A DNA stretch of 64,000 nt from Cavia porcellus (GCF_034190915.1 NW_026947506.1:36889748-36953747); one strand, 5' to 3'; shown: positions 10,651-21,989, counted from the first letter of the stretch. Translations and numbers: made by a program. The notes: generated by a model not told the origin, from the sequence alone.

Positions 10651-10728
10651 GGTACCGGGGATCGAACTCACGACTGCCTGCTTGCAAGGCAGGCGCTTAT
10701 GCCGCTGAGCTAAACCCCCAGCCCCACA
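10651..10728 (-). mobile_element. Tail-less ID copy
   Basis: A well-preserved ID body with intact A box (TTTAGCTCAGCGG) and B box (GAGTTCGATCC) in sense, ending exactly after GGTACC. The family tail and A run that follow GGTACC in the other copies are missing. I find no clear target duplication. It resembles the tail-less retropseudogenes described from truncated tRNA-type SINE RNAs. Confidence 0.8.
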
Positions 10729-10784
10729 TTGGGGTTCTTTTCCTTTTGTTTCTCCTTCCTTTTTCCTTTGCTGCCTCCCTCCCT

Positions 10785-10968
10785 CCTTGTAGTACAGGGG
10801 TGAACCCAGGAGCTTTGCACTGACTGGAACCTCTGACCCTCTTAGTTCCTTTTATGAGACAAGATCTCAGTAACTCACTAAGTTTCCCAGGCTAGGTTGG
10901 AATTTGTCACCTTTTGCCTCAGCCTCCTAGGGTGCTGGGATTGCAGGTATGGACCACCATGCCGGGCT
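10785..10968 (-). mobile_element. B1-dID SINE
   Basis: ID half GTGAACCCAGGAGCTTTGCA, B1 half ending GGACCACCATGCCGGGCTGG. A TCC-rich stretch precedes it. Confidence 0.8.
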
Positions 10969-10995
10969 GGGATGCTTTCCCAGCTACAGTAGGCG

Positions 10996-11356
10996 ACTGT
11001 GCTATCTCAAGGCTGTTGTGACAGACTCGGTGGCTTATGACAACAGGAAGGTATTTTTTGTTCTGGAGGGTGAGGCCCCGCTAACACCCGCAGGGAGGGG
11101 CCTGTCCTGGCCCTTCCAGCTGCCTTGACTTGTGGCTGCATCATTGTAGCCTCTGTCTGGTCTTCATGTGTTCCCTTCTCTTCTTACAAAGACACCAGAC
11201 ACAGATTTAGGTCTAAACCCAAGATGACATCATCTCAGGATGCTGATCTTGGTTACACCTGCAAAGACCCCGTTTCCCAGTAAGGCCATGTTTGCAGATA
11301 CTGGAGGTCAGGGTGCGGATGTTTCATTTTGGGGACATAATGTGACCTACAGCACA
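10996..11356 (-). mobile_element. MaLR-type LTR (MLT1/MST class)
   Basis: In sense (minus) orientation this is the familiar LTR ending in a CACC..GCCTCCAG-type tail. Reading plus, it gives GGCTGTTGTGACAGACTCGG, then CTTCTTACAAAGACACCAG near 11180, and CATTTTGGGGACATAATGTG near its end. It has no internal retroviral sequence and is likely a solo LTR. Confidence 0.7.
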
Positions 11357-11727
11357 GGGCCCTGGAGTTTGAGCATAGAACAGGTGCCATGTGATTTGTG
11401 ACCCAGGAGGCTCTACGGGCTGTCACGCAGGAAACACACTCTGGAGGCGAGCTGGGGCGAGGAGGAGAAGAAATAGGAGCAGGAGGAGGAGGAGGAGGAG
11501 GGCCATCATGCGCAGGTCTGGGAGTCCTCCTGTCAGACAGGAGTCACATCATAGCTGACAAACCTCCAACAAGGCTACTCAGTGACAGTGATGGGTCAAG
11601 ACAGCACAAGACCCCTCTGAGATCACATCTGAACACAGAAGAAACTCAACCTTTGCCCAATCCTTAGTGTTAGCAAACAATCCCCATTTTAGCTGATGTG
11701 AGTGACTTCTTCACTGAATTAAGAAAT
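11357..11727. other. Unassigned sequence with a GGA-rich patch
   Basis: A short purine tract (GGAGGA repeats, about 11457-11500) lies in otherwise unassigned DNA. The 89-codon plus frame across it is compositional. Confidence 0.45.
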
Positions 11728-11932
11728 CAACCAGGTGCATGCCTACAATCCCAGCACTATGGGAAGTTAAGGCAGGAGGATCACAAGTGCGAGTCCAGCC
11801 GATGCAGTTTGGTAACTTCATGAGACCCTTTCTCAAAGTGAAAATGAAAACAGGGCTGGGGATGTAGCTTACCATGAAGATCCTGGGTTCAATTCCCCAG
11901 TATATAAAAAAAAATTTTTAATAGAAAAAAAA
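11728..11932 (+). mobile_element. B1-dID SINE
   Basis: B1 half CCAGGTGCATGCCTACAATC, linker GAAAATGAAAACA, ID half GGGCTGGGGATGTAGCTTAC, A-rich tail to about 11932. Confidence 0.85.
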
Positions 11933-12184
11933 GAAATGGAAGAAATAGAACTCTTTCAGGGATTTTTTTGACTAGAATCTGCAGGGATGGTTGGGATTTG
12001 GGAGTCAGCTGGGGGACGCAGGAAAGAAAGGGGTAACTTTTGAATTCGGGGTGTGTACTTGAGCCGGCAGTGCCCTTTATCCAGAAGAGGAATGTGGGAG
12101 GGAGGCGTCAAGCAGATTTTGGAGTGAGTGGGTGGGAATCAAGAGTCTCAGTGAGGTGAAGATACCCTTCCTGTGACACCTTAT

Positions 12185-12355
12185 GACACACGGATTATAT
12201 TCTTTAAAAATCGGTGACCCAATATCACTATAGTTTTGCAAATGTCACCGTTAGGGGGAAATCAGATAAAGGTTCTACAATCTGGGATCTGAGTTATTTC
12301 TTACAACTGCGTGTGAGTCTGCAGTCATGTCAAAATGAAAAGTTTAATTAAATAA
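12185..12355 (+). mobile_element. Old L1 3' end
   Basis: Contains the 3' terminal motifs of old L1: TATTTCTTACAACTGCGTGT followed by TCAAAATGAAAAGTTTAATT. Only the last 170 bases or so are recognisable. Confidence 0.6.
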
Positions 12356-13060
12356 AATTGGTGACCCAGAAAATCAGGATGTGAATAGGGCGGGAATTGG
12401 CTGGGGCAGGAGTTACACATTTGCATTCATCTTCTAAATCTGCAAGGGGTTGGGGGCAGCTCACGAGGGCCGTGCCTGGCGACCAAAGGGAGAGGCCAGC
12501 AGCTCTGGCACTCGAGCATCCTCCCTTGTCATCTCCCATGAGGTAGAGAGCAGCTCATCTCTCTGACCCCCAACGAGTGTGTGTGTGGGGGGAGAGTTGC
12601 CTCTGGAAAGTTCTCTGAGGAAAACACTTGCCTCCTCTAGCAATTTCAGGTCACCTCAGCAGTGGGGTGGATGCCAGGTCTATGCCAGGCCTCAAAACTA
12701 TGATTGGCAGAGGAGGAGGCCAGGCCCTGCTGGTCTCCACTGTCATTAGCCAGTCAGGATCCTGGGGCAGGAGGGGGTGCACCTTGGATGATATTTGCAG
12801 ATTTATTCATGTAGCTCCCCACACATCTGGATGAGAATATTTGACATCCCCCCCAGAGGAAATAGTTAAATGAATTTCTAAAGCACAAAATGTTCCTGTA
12901 AAATTGCTTCCATATTTTATTAGAGGCACATGAGCATGAATTATTGTGAAGTCAACAGGATGGTTTGTGAATTGGCTTCTTGCCTTCTTCCATAAACAAC
13001 TCATCCTCACCCAGAAAGACTTTCATGGGTGTTGTTTTGGGATGAGACCCCTGAATAGCT
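12356..13060. other. Unassigned, mostly unique sequence
   Basis: No gene or repeat recognised. The AT-rich block at about 12845-12960 has no repeat signature and may be worth a conservation check. Confidence 0.4.
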
Positions 13061-13069
13061 CACTTACTC

Positions 13070-13135
13070 ATGCATCCATCCATCCATCCATCCACCCATT
13101 CACTGAGCCAGCCAGCCAGCCAGCCATTGATCCAA
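13070..13135. repeat. (CATC)n and (CAGC)n tetranucleotide repeats
   Basis: About six CATC units at 13074-13098, then four CAGC-type units at 13109-13124. The following TCCAATATTTACCACC and TGCCAGG resemble an old L2-type repeat end. Confidence 0.8.
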
Positions 13136-14508
13136 TATTTACCACCCTATGCCAGGAGACAGAAGCTAGATCGTGGGTAAAGATAATCATTTTCATCCAC
13201 CCACCTTCGAAAGACACCACTGGATGCACATGGTCCTTCAGAGATCCACCATTTTTGTTTCACGAAGTGGGAGACACTTTACTTGGGAGGAGGCTTCAGT
13301 GTATTTCACAATGCTGCTGCCTTATTTGTAGAGTGGAGAAGAAAGGACATTTTCACATATCCTTTTTGGATTGGAAAAGCTAATTAACATTAAATTTCCC
13401 TTTCCTAATATCTCCTCATTTGTGCCATGGTGTGAAGCAAGACTTCTTGGGAGGGAAATGGACAGAGTTGTGCCCAGCTGGCTTTCCAGCTGAGTGGATC
13501 TTATTAGTTTCTTACACTCTGTGTGGCTCTGCCAAAGTGATCCCAGTTGGGCATCCTCGGGGGCTGGCTTCCATTCAGAATCCCCGGCATGGGTAGGGGA
13601 GCCGAGGATGAGCAAGTACACAGCCTCTGTCCCTCTTCCCTTCTTGGGAAGCTGAGCATAATGGGAAGGCTTATGAGAGCCAGACTCCTGGAACAAGTGG
13701 GGATCTTCCACTGCTGCCACTGCTGAGTGGTGAGTGAGGAGTTTGTCGCCAGCCACCTGTGTTGGGTTGAGCTGGTGGCAGGGTCAATGGCTGCTGCTCC
13801 GTGGCTGGTGGGTTTGGGCTCCATGGAAGGGGTGGGCCCCAGGCCATCCATACCAGGCTGTCTTGACATCCCAGGGGCTGAGAAATCTGCCCCAGAGGAA
13901 ACTTCAGGAGGGAAAGCTTCACGGCCCTATCCCTGGATGGGACTCTCACAGCGTCCTGGAAGATGGACTGGGTGAGGGCATTCTTCTTGCCTTAAATCTG
14001 GGGAACTAGAAACCCCTTAGCAAGTTGAGCCATGTACCTGACACCATAAAGTAAGTGGTGCACATTGGCGATTGGCTTTGAACTTGGTCTTCTTCCTAAA
14101 TACTCTGGCTTCTCAGACAGGAGCTGTAGGTTGACCCCCTTCCTGAGCAGAAAATTGTGGAAAATAACATGTATGGAACCTCTGAGAGGACCCCCCCCCC
14201 CCCCGCTCCCTAGGAGGAAAGAATTCCCTTTACTGCATCTGTTTTTGGGTCAAATTATGGAGAATGACTGGAGTATCTAGAAAGAACTTCTCTCTGAGGG
14301 TGGTGATTTGTAATCAAGCCAGGCAGGCACATAGCAAGCCTTTGTTCCAAAGAACAGGTGCCTGGAGTGGTTAGAAATTCAGGAAACAGTTGGTTAGAAT
14401 CTGGAATTCCTACTAATTACTTCTCAAATCCAGAGGGATTAGAAGAGGGTTGGGGAGAATGGGGTATTTGGTTTTCATTGGCTGAGTACTCAGGTGAAGC
14501 TCCCCCCT
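13136..14508. other. Unassigned sequence
   Basis: No recognised repeat or exon in 1.4 kb. Frames of 90-145 codons overlap on both strands at 13500-14000. A 14-base C run lies at 14191-14204. Confidence 0.4.
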
Positions 14509-14694
14509 CTTTTTGTAATATTGGGGATAGAACTGAGTGTTTTTGCCCTGAGCTACACCCCCAAACTTTTAAAATTTTAAGAGAGGGTCTCACTCAGTTG
14601 TTAAATTGCTCACACTGGACTTGAACTTGAGATTCTTCAAACTCGGCCTCCAGGGTGCTGGGATTACAAGCGTGTGTTATCACCACACGTGGCT
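14509..14694 (-). mobile_element. B1-dID SINE
   Basis: ID half TATTGGGGATAGAACTGAGT, B1 half ending in TTATCACCACACGTGGCT. Confidence 0.8.
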
Positions 14695-15144
14695 CCTTTG
14701 GTTCAAACTTTCAGAAAAGCAAAATACAAAATGTCCATTTTGGTAAGTGGAGTAGAACACATGTGCTTGCATCTTTCTTCGAGTAATGGAGCATCCTTTT
14801 GGGGCCAGAAATTTACTCATGAATTCTCAATGTGGTCTTTTGGAAATACCTTGGTCTCAGAATCAGAGGACCCAGACTGAAGTTTGGTAGTAAATCCTTT
14901 GCAGCCCTAGGTGATGACAGGGAGGTCACCGCGTGCTGAGCCACAGTTCTTTCCTCGTGGAGTAGAAGACAGAATCATTTGTATCATGGACCATCCGGCT
15001 GGGCTGTAAAATTCCCATTAGGTGAGATGATCTGTCTTTGTACTTCGACATCTGATGACTATGCAAGCATGAATTACTATAATCAACCAGGAGGTTGGGC
15101 GTTGGAAACACGACCAGATGTTTTCTTAAATCCAGATCAGAAAT
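14695..15144. other. Unassigned; possible MIR remnant
   Basis: The 14865-14985 stretch has the spacing of a very old MIR, but I could not match a core motif firmly. Nothing else is recognised. Confidence 0.35.
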
Positions 15145-15258
15145 TGTGCATGGGGGCACATGCCTGCAATCCTAGCTACAGGAGGATTGCTTGAGCCCAG
15201 GAGTTCAGCTTCAGCAATAGAGGGAGCCCTTATCTAAAAAAAAAAAAAAAAAAAAGAC
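15145..15258 (+). mobile_element. B1 monomer, 5' and internally shortened
   Basis: GGGGGCACATGCCTGCAATC to a 19-base A run. It lacks an ID half and its middle is shortened. A second A run and an A/T palindromic patch follow to about 15310. Confidence 0.75.
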
Positions 15259-15518
15259 CCCTAACTAAATTAAAAAAAAAAAAAACCAGGATAGGCAAAA
15301 AAAAATTTTTTTTCTTTTCATTCATGACTTGAAAACACAATCTTTAGTAGTTCAGCTTATTTTCTGGTTGAGGGATAGAAATGTGGTGAGCTACTGGGGC
15401 CCAGATTAAGGAAGGATTTTTGGCGGAACTTTAAGTGTAGAGAAAGGAGTCTAGGCAGCTGTTAGACATGAGTGTCAAAGGCTGTAGAGGAAAGTATATA
15501 AAGAAAGAAGGTTTCATG

Positions 15519-15695
15519 TGGCCAGACACGGTGGCACGAGCCTGCAATCCGGGAGGCTGAGGCAGGAAGATCACGGGTTTGAGCTCAGCCTGGGCAATTT
15601 AGCCACTTAGTGAGACTATGTCTCAAAGTCAAAAAATAAAAAAAGGGCTAGGGGTTATAGCTCACTATGAAAGCTCAATTCCCAGTACTTTAAGA
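15519..15695 (+). mobile_element. B1-dID SINE
   Basis: B1 half GGCCAGACACGGTGGCACGA, linker AAAAAATAAAAAA, ID half AGGGGTTATAGCTCACTATG. Confidence 0.85.
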
Positions 15696-16662
15696 TAAGA
15701 CAAAAAAGAACTGAACAATATTATAGATATCAAAGGTTGGTGTTTCCTGGCTGATGACCACACGGTTGTACCAAATTCCACAGAAGCTCAGCATTTAGAC
15801 CCTGGAAAGCCTTGCCCATCTGGTTCTCACTTGCATCCTTTATAATAACAAATGGAAGAGACAACAAGGGAGGGGAAGGGGCAAAGGGAAGCAAAAGAAG
15901 AACATAGAAGGAAAAAAAACAGAAACAAAACTTTTGTAAATAAGAAGGGAAGTGGGTTTGAAAGGAGGGAGGAGATTGGGGACAAGGGAAGACTCAAGAT
16001 ATATTATGTAGAGTACAAATTCCTGTGATGTATGTGAGCATTATGTATATCTAAAATGTACTAAAAAGTTATTTTTTAAAAAACTAATTGTTTTTTTTTT
16101 CTTTTGTTATTGTTCTTAAGAGCTCTGTGGATTTGATGATCACTCCAGGTAGTTAGCATCAGAATTGCATTGCAATAATTGTGGAGCAAAACGAACATAT
16201 CTTATTTCATTTTTCAGCCAGGAAGTATCTCCTGATGGTGGCCACCACACCTGTCACCTAGCTGTTGACTGCCACGCTGCTAAAGGAAATCATGAAGCTT
16301 AGAACACCAGCATGGTCGAAGGGACCGCACTGTGGAAGACATACTGACGTCAGAATTACTCTTTTGGGAAGAAAGACTTGGAAGACTGGATTTTCACATC
16401 GCTTCAGGAAACCAAGGAAATCCAAAAGGGCTGGGACTTTATCTTGAGCGTTGCCCCATTTCTTAAGAGCCACTTCTGGATGGTGAAAAGGTCCTGGTGG
16501 TGGACACCAGTGCTCTGTCTTTAAAGCCAGTTGTGATAAAGTTGTGTGGGGGAAACTTTGAGAACACTGATTTGAGGAGAGCCTGGGACCTAGTCTAGCC
16601 AGAGTGGAAGATGGTGCATGCTCCTATGGGTGGTAGGCCCGTGGCTGAGACGGACTTATGGA
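15696..16662. other. Unassigned sequence
   Basis: A purine-rich stretch lies at about 15850-15990. The 15735-15870 part ends in CCTTTATAATAACAAATGGA, which recalls an LTR end, but I cannot name a family. Confidence 0.35.
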
Positions 16663-17020
16663 CTGCTATGGTTTGAATATGTCCGAAAACCCCTGTGTTG
16701 AGGCTTGATCCCCAATGCAGCGATGTTCCGAGGAGAGTCTAGAAAGATGATGGCTCCTGAAAGCATTAACTTTGTCAATGGGTGAATAAGTGAATCCACT
16801 GACAGGTTCACAGCAGCCTGTGTGGTTGAAGAGAGTAGGCATATTAAGGGTCCATCTTTTCTCTTTTTCTGCTCTCTCTGCTTCCTGGTTGCCATGCACT
16901 GAGCACCTTTCTGCCTTGATGCTTCTGTCTTGGAGCCAGCTGACCATGGACTGGAAACCCTGAAACAATGAGCCCAAATCACCTTTTCTCCTTTAAGGTG
17001 TGCCAATTAAATACTGTCTT
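16663..17020 (+). mobile_element. MaLR-type solo LTR (MLT1/MST class)
   Basis: Begins TGCTATGGTTTGAATATGTC, continues with GAGGCTTGATCCCCAATGCA, and ends with AATGAGCCCAAATCACCTTT near a polyadenylation-type AATTAAA. This is the standard order of the LTR. No internal region follows. Confidence 0.8.
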
Positions 17021-17635
17021 ACCAATTAAAAAGGTAACACATGGCACAAGGCTGCAAGCCCCCATGCTGGGTGTCTTCCTGTCCTGGGAGCCAGCTCTCT
17101 GTTTCTGAGCTGGAGGTCTTTCTGGGCATCATTTGTTAAAGAGCATCTCAAGGGAGAGGAAATACATGGGGTAGTTAGCACTGGGGTAGTTAGCAAGATT
17201 TGGACACTCAGACCTGGTGGGCCAGCAGCTTGCAGAAACTCACCAGAGGAAAGAGCTGCTTAGTAAGCCAGGATTTCATCGCAAAATAGAATGGCTCCTG
17301 AATTCTCACTGCTGAGGTGCAATCCCTTTTGAATCCCTCTCTTGTACACTCCTAAAACCCTTTTCTCTGGGCACCTTGGCAGGCAACTGGGCCATCCCTT
17401 GCCCTAAGAGGCAAAAGCTCCAGGTCTTCCTTTCTCAGCATACCTTGAAGCTTGAGCAATGTGACTCAAGCCCAGCTAGTCAGAGATGTCTGCTCGGGAT
17501 GGAGTCGGGGAGCCTTTTGGTGGTAGCCAGTGGTGGCTTCTCAGATCCTGTCACTTAGCCGTGTCTTTCCAAAAACAAGTAGGTGAGCCCAGCATCTTTC
17601 CTATCCTTTCCTTTCTCTTTTTCTTTTCTTTTCTT
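17021..17635. other. Unassigned sequence
   Basis: No gene or repeat recognised. A near-direct repeat of GGGGTAGTTAGCA occurs at about 17170-17200. Confidence 0.4.
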
Positions 17636-17813
17636 GTTTGCCATACTGAGGACTGAACCTAGGGCCTTCACACTGAGCTACATCACCACCCTTTATTTTT
17701 TATTTTGAGACAGAGTCTCACTAAGTTATCCAAGCTGGGCTCAAACTTGGGATCCTCCTGCCTTAGCCTTCTGGATTGCTGGGATGAGGGGAGTGTGCTG
17801 CCATGCCCAGCTC
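17636..17813 (-). mobile_element. B1-dID SINE
   Basis: ID half TACTGAGGACTGAACCTAGG, linker CTTTATTTTTTATTTTGAGA, B1 half ending TGCTGCCATGCCCAGCTC. A TTTTC-rich run precedes it. Confidence 0.85.
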
Positions 17814-18010
17814 ATTACTCCTTTTTCTGATTGAATTAACCAGAGGCCAATTCTGTTGCTTGTGACTCAAATCTGCTGATGTGCGGGGAGTCAAGATGAC
17901 CAGACCTAGACTGGCCAGCTTGTGGGTGGGATCCAGGGAGGAGGGCTGGATGCCTTGCAGGGGCACCTGGGCTGGGTGAGCCCACAGCCAGGTTCTATGA
18001 GGTAGACACA

Positions 18011-18012
<2 letters not shown>

Positions 18013-18064
<52 letters not shown>
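18013..18064. repeat. (GT)n microsatellite
   Basis: About 25 GT units with one TA break near the start. Confidence 0.95.
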
Positions 18065-18066
<2 letters not shown>

Positions 18067-18695
18067 CCCACACAGAGGTGATCTGTGAGTTCCTGTCTCA
18101 TCTTTGCCTCTGCGTTCCTGAGTTGGGGCGCTGTGCTGCAGGCTCTGCATCTGCCTTGCTGTGCCCGGCAGGTGGCTGGAGGCTACCGGTGAAAAGCATC
18201 AGGATTCACTTGGTCCACCAGGGGAGGGTGGGTTTCTCTCTCTCCCTTTCCCACCTTTGAGGAAGGCCATCCCTGGGGTCAGAGATGCTGGAGACAGGAG
18301 GCAGATGAGCTCAGATTTGCAGATCTTCAACCAGAGACTGAGGAGAAACACGAAAATTGGAAGGGCCAGCCTCCCAGGGAGTTCCCGAGGCTACCCCAGG
18401 GCATAGCTGGCTGGGCGGGAGCCCTGCCTTGCTCTGGGAGCCAGGGAGTATCTGCTGCAGGTGAGTATAAATAATGAAAGGCTGCAGCTACTTATAGAAC
18501 CGTGCCATTGCTTGCAGATTCTCTTTGATTTCTCCTTGGCATTGGCAGAGGACCTGCCGTGGGCTGCCCACCTGCAGGGAACTGAGCAAACTGTTTCGGG
18601 TGTGGGTGAGGAGGGCAGCTTGGTTCTGGGTGAAACAGGTGATTCAGTGATAGCCACGCACCCAGACTTCTGTTGGGTCTGCGGGGCTCCCCAGA

Positions 18696-18700
<5 letters not shown>

Positions 18701-18733
<33 letters not shown>
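18701..18733. repeat. (GT)n microsatellite
   Basis: About 16 uninterrupted GT units. Confidence 0.95.
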
Positions 18734-18738
<5 letters not shown>

Positions 18739-18842
18739 ACTGCCTCTGAGCCATGTGCCCATGCTGGGCTGAGGTGTGGTATGGCACAGGAGCCATCATC
18801 AGAGAAGGTGTGTGACAGACAGGCCCAGCTAGGAGTGGACAT

Positions 18843-19590
18843 AAAGTGTGATTGAAACCATGGTGAATGTTTACATTTAAAAATGTTTCCTAGTATAAGA
18901 CACATTGCCATGAATCCCCCTCAAAATACTCTGCTTTCCTTCAAATGTTCTTATCTCATCATCCTTACCTCTTTCTGAAGCAGTTCTGGAAGTCCTCTTT
19001 CATGAATGTCTTTGCTAGACGTGATAAAAAGTCCCGTTAATGCGATGCTGAGTGCCATCTGGGGGAAAGGCAGGCTCGCAGAAACATGGCCGTGCGTCCT
19101 CACGACACCTAATTCACCAGATCTGCTGCTGGGACCTCTGGCTCTTCCCCAAAGTCAACTGACCATGAAAGTACATTTTTTGAATTGATTCAAAACATGG
19201 AGGCAGCCACATCAGCACAACTAAAGACACTCACTGGCGGGATGTGGTGGTGCACGCCTATAATCCTAGCACTCAGTAGGCTGAGGCAGGAGAACGGCTG
19301 GACTGCATAGTCAGTTTGAGGACAGCCTGAATTACACAGTAAGAGGCTATCTCAGAAAACCAACCAATCAACCAAACAAACAAATAAACAAAACCCTAAA
19401 GACATTAACAAAAGAAAACTTCTAGAACTCCTTCAGAAAGTGGCAGGAATGTTGGGATAAGTATGTTTGAAGTGAAAGAGAGAGAGAGTTAGAGTTAGAG
19501 TTTTGAGGGGGATTCATGGCGATGTTTTTTTTACTGTAATGATTTTTTTTTTTTAAAAATCACTATCGCTATTTTTTAAAATCACATTTT
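18843..19590 (+). mobile_element. Fold-back mariner-type element, copy 2, split by a B1
   Basis: Left arm (about 18843-19020) and right arm (about 19404-19590) are reverse complements: CCATGAATCCCCCTCAAAA on the left answers TTTTGAGGGGGATTCATGG on the right. The middle keeps transposase C-terminal sequence on the plus strand (for example the PNSPDL and LTMK remnants at 19100-19170). A B1 is inserted at about 19230-19394. Frameshifts and stops throughout. Confidence 0.8.
19230..19394 (+). mobile_element. B1 monomer inserted in mariner copy 2
   Basis: B1 body with internal duplication and a tail of CAAACAAA-like units. Flanked by CTAAAGACA on both sides (19221-19229 and 19395-19403). Confidence 0.85.
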
Positions 19591-19921
19591 ATATTTCCAA
19601 CAGGGTAAACTTACAGGTTATCCAGTGGAGTAGAGTGGGTACAAGCCAAAAGGGTAAAATGAAGCACCATCAAAGTTTGCAGAATGAGAAGCTGCATCTG
19701 CCACGAGGATTGGCAAAGCCAAGCGAGCAAGAGGTATCACTGGAGCGGAGGATCTGGCTTGTTTGGTGGGAGCTGGGGCCGTGGCAGGGGCTGACCGTCA
19801 GGAGCGGGGACCCTAGACAGAGGGACTTACCTCAAGGGGGGCCCGTGCAAAAGCCACCTCTGGCGATGCTCCCAGAATGGGGACTATTAGCATGGTTTCT
19901 CCAGCCCATTCTCCAGTATTC
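19591..19921. other. Unassigned sequence
   Basis: A 96-codon plus frame (19635-19925) spans most of it, but it has no domain. No repeat recognised. Confidence 0.35.
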
Positions 19922-19964
19922 TTAAAACAAAACAAAACATGGTTACATACACATAACCTGAACA

Positions 19965-20055
19965 ACATTTTTAATTTTTTTGTACCAGGGATCAAACTCT
20001 CAACCTCACACTTTCCAGGCTAGTACTTACGCAGCTGAGCTAAATCTCCAGCCCT
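19965..20055 (-). mobile_element. ID-type SINE in L1
   Basis: TTTTTTTGTACCAGGGATCA to CTAAATCTCCAGCCCT, with a diverged anticodon-stem region. Target duplication ACCTGAACA at 19956-19964 and 20056-20064. Confidence 0.85.
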
Positions 20056-20377
20056 ACCTGAACAGTTTTTCAGTGTAAAATTCAGTAATGCTAAGAGTGT
20101 GTACCGTGCTGTGCAACCATGAACGCCATCTGTCTCCAGAACCTTTTCATCTCGCAAAGCCGAAACTCTGTCCCCGTCCAACAACCCCGAGTTCCCCTCC
20201 TCCAGGTGCTGGCAACCACTACTCTGCTGTTAGTCTCAGAGTCTGGCTGCAGTTAGGGAACTCACATATAAAAATGGAAGCACACAGTACGTGACTTTCT
20301 GTGACTAGTTTATTTCCTTGAGCGTAATGTCCTTAGGGCTCATCCACGGTGTGGCATGTGCCAGAATGCCCTTCCTA

Positions 20378-20548
20378 GCCAGGCATGGCAGTGCATCCCT
20401 GTAACCCCAGCATTCTAGGAGGCTGAGGCAGTAGGATTGTGAGTTTGAAGCCAGGCTGGGCAATTTATCAGCTTAGCAAGACCCTGTATTGGAATAAAAT
20501 ACAATTTTAAAAGGCTCTGGGTTCAATTCCTAGTACTGGGGGGAAAAA
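20378..20548 (+). mobile_element. B1-dID SINE in L1
   Basis: B1 half CCAGGCATGGCAGTGCATCC. The ID half is shortened to its 3' part (CTGGGTTCAATTCCTAGTAC). Imperfect target duplication AGAATGCCCTTCC / AGAATATCCTTCC. Confidence 0.85.
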
Positions 20549-20955
20549 GAATATCCTTCCTTTTCAAGGCTGAGTAATATTCCATGTGCTGATGGAGGAC
20601 ATTTAGTTTATCTCGCTATCCATCAGTGCACAGGTAGGTTGCCTCTATCTTTTGCCTATTGCAAAGGACACTGATGTGAGTGTGGGTATAAAAACATCTC
20701 CCTGAGACCCTGTTTCCAGTTCTTTCAGGACGTGAACCCAGAAGGAGAATGTGGATCAAATGAGAAGTCTATTTTTAATTTTTTGAGGATCTACCTTATT
20801 TTTCTCAGACCTGTACCAGGGTTATGCTCCCAGCAATGGCATACTGTACCAGGATCCCAATGTCCCTACATCCAGCCAACATGCATGATTTTCAGATGTT
20901 GTAGACGGTGGCCCTCATAATGGATGTGAGGTGGTTTCTCACCCTGGCTTTGATT

Positions 20956-21745
20956 TTTATTTCCCTACTGCTTAGCAATGTGGTGCACATTCCCAGGTAC
21001 CACATCTAGGCTGAACTTGCGCCTCCATTTGACCCCTACCTAGACGCCAGGGGCATAAGCTAGGGAAATGTAAGTCTTTGCAGGATGTAGCCTAGGGGGC
21101 CAGGTGGGGAATGGGCAGCTGCAGGCTGGGTGTAGGAGGAGCCAGTCCCTAGCAGAAGCTCCCAGAGAAATCCACTGAGTGAGGGACCTCTGAGTCCCCA
21201 GAAAGCCACAATGTCTCCTAGAGGAAGCTAATCCCCAGTGGGAGCAGGGTCTTGCCAAGAGCTCTCAGTAAACAAGTAGCCCAGCTGGGACTTGGCCCTC
21301 ACCTGCCCAACTTCCAAACCAGTGCTGTCTTCCCTTTGTGGTTGTGGGGCGCCTGCCGCAGCTTGTGGGTCGTGAATGTACCTTGAACTTTGCAGTGTGG
21401 TTGTTTTGCCTTTGCTGGGCCTGCTGCTGAAGGTGCTTCCTTTCCCTGCTCATCTGGAAAATTTGGGTTTATCCTTGGCCACTCAGAGCCAACATCGTGT
21501 CTTGTAATCTGACGCCCAAACCTGAAACCCAAACAACAAATACCTCAGTCTGTGGAAACAGCATGCAACAGCAACAAACACATGATCGCAAAACACAAGC
21601 CATTGCATGTGTTTTGTTGCTGTTGTTGTTTTTTTTATTTGCTTTATTTTGTTCTGGTTCTTTTTGTCTTTTTTATTTTTTGGTCTTCTTCACATACCAT
21701 CCCCATCTTTCTAATGACTCAGAGCTTTCTTTTATGCCTTTCTTT
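20956..21745. other. Unassigned sequence with a strong short hairpin
   Basis: No repeat family recognised. The inverted repeat at 21566-21625 is listed separately. T-rich low-complexity DNA follows to 21745. Confidence 0.4.
21566..21625. repeat. Short inverted repeat (hairpin)
   Basis: CAACAGCAACAAACACATG at 21566-21584 faces CATGTGTTTTGTTGCTGTTG at 21606-21625. The stem pairs over 19 bases with one bulged T, around a 21-base loop. Confidence 0.85.
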
Positions 21746-21905
21746 CCTTCTTTTTTTTTTTCATTACTGGGAACCCAGAACCTTTTCACTGAGCTACAAA
21801 CCCAGCCTTTAAAAAGCTTTTTTTTTAAATTTGGAGATAGGATCTTTAGTAAGTTGCCCAGGCAAGACTTGAACTTGCAATCCTCCTGCCTCAGCCTCCT
21901 AGAGA
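21746..21905 (-). mobile_element. B1-dID SINE, 5'-truncated
   Basis: T run, ID half TTACTGGGAACCCAGAACCT, then the B1 half stops at CAGCCTCCTAGAG, so the last 40 or so B1 bases are missing. Confidence 0.75.
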
Positions 21906-21989
21906 GGACTCTTAAATTTTCTTCAGAGATTCTGCCCCCCTCAGCCCTCTTTCATGAGGACCTGGGAGTATATAAAAGATCATTTAAGC

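Larger units (their letters stand above)
17814..18842. other. Unassigned sequence with two GT microsatellites
   Basis: Apart from GT runs at 18013-18064 and 18701-18733, I see no repeat family. CAGGTGAGT at about 18456-18464 matches a splice donor, but no convincing exon lies before it. Confidence 0.4.
19922..20955 (-). mobile_element. Old L1 3' region (L1M type), split by two SINEs
   Basis: Antisense to an old L1. From left to right it reads the 3' UTR (CATCTGTCTCCAGAACCTTT, GGTGCTGGCAACCACTACTC) and then the ORF2 end (GGCTGAGTAATATTCCATGT, TTTTTAATTTTTTGAGGATC, TTGATTTTTATTTCCCTACT). ORF2 is broken and incomplete. An ID and a B1-dID are inserted. Confidence 0.85.

Noticed and set aside
18456..18464. 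Splice donor CAGGTGAGT as evidence for an exon
   Set aside because: No matching acceptor, open frame with a domain, or promoter nearby; the motif alone is common.
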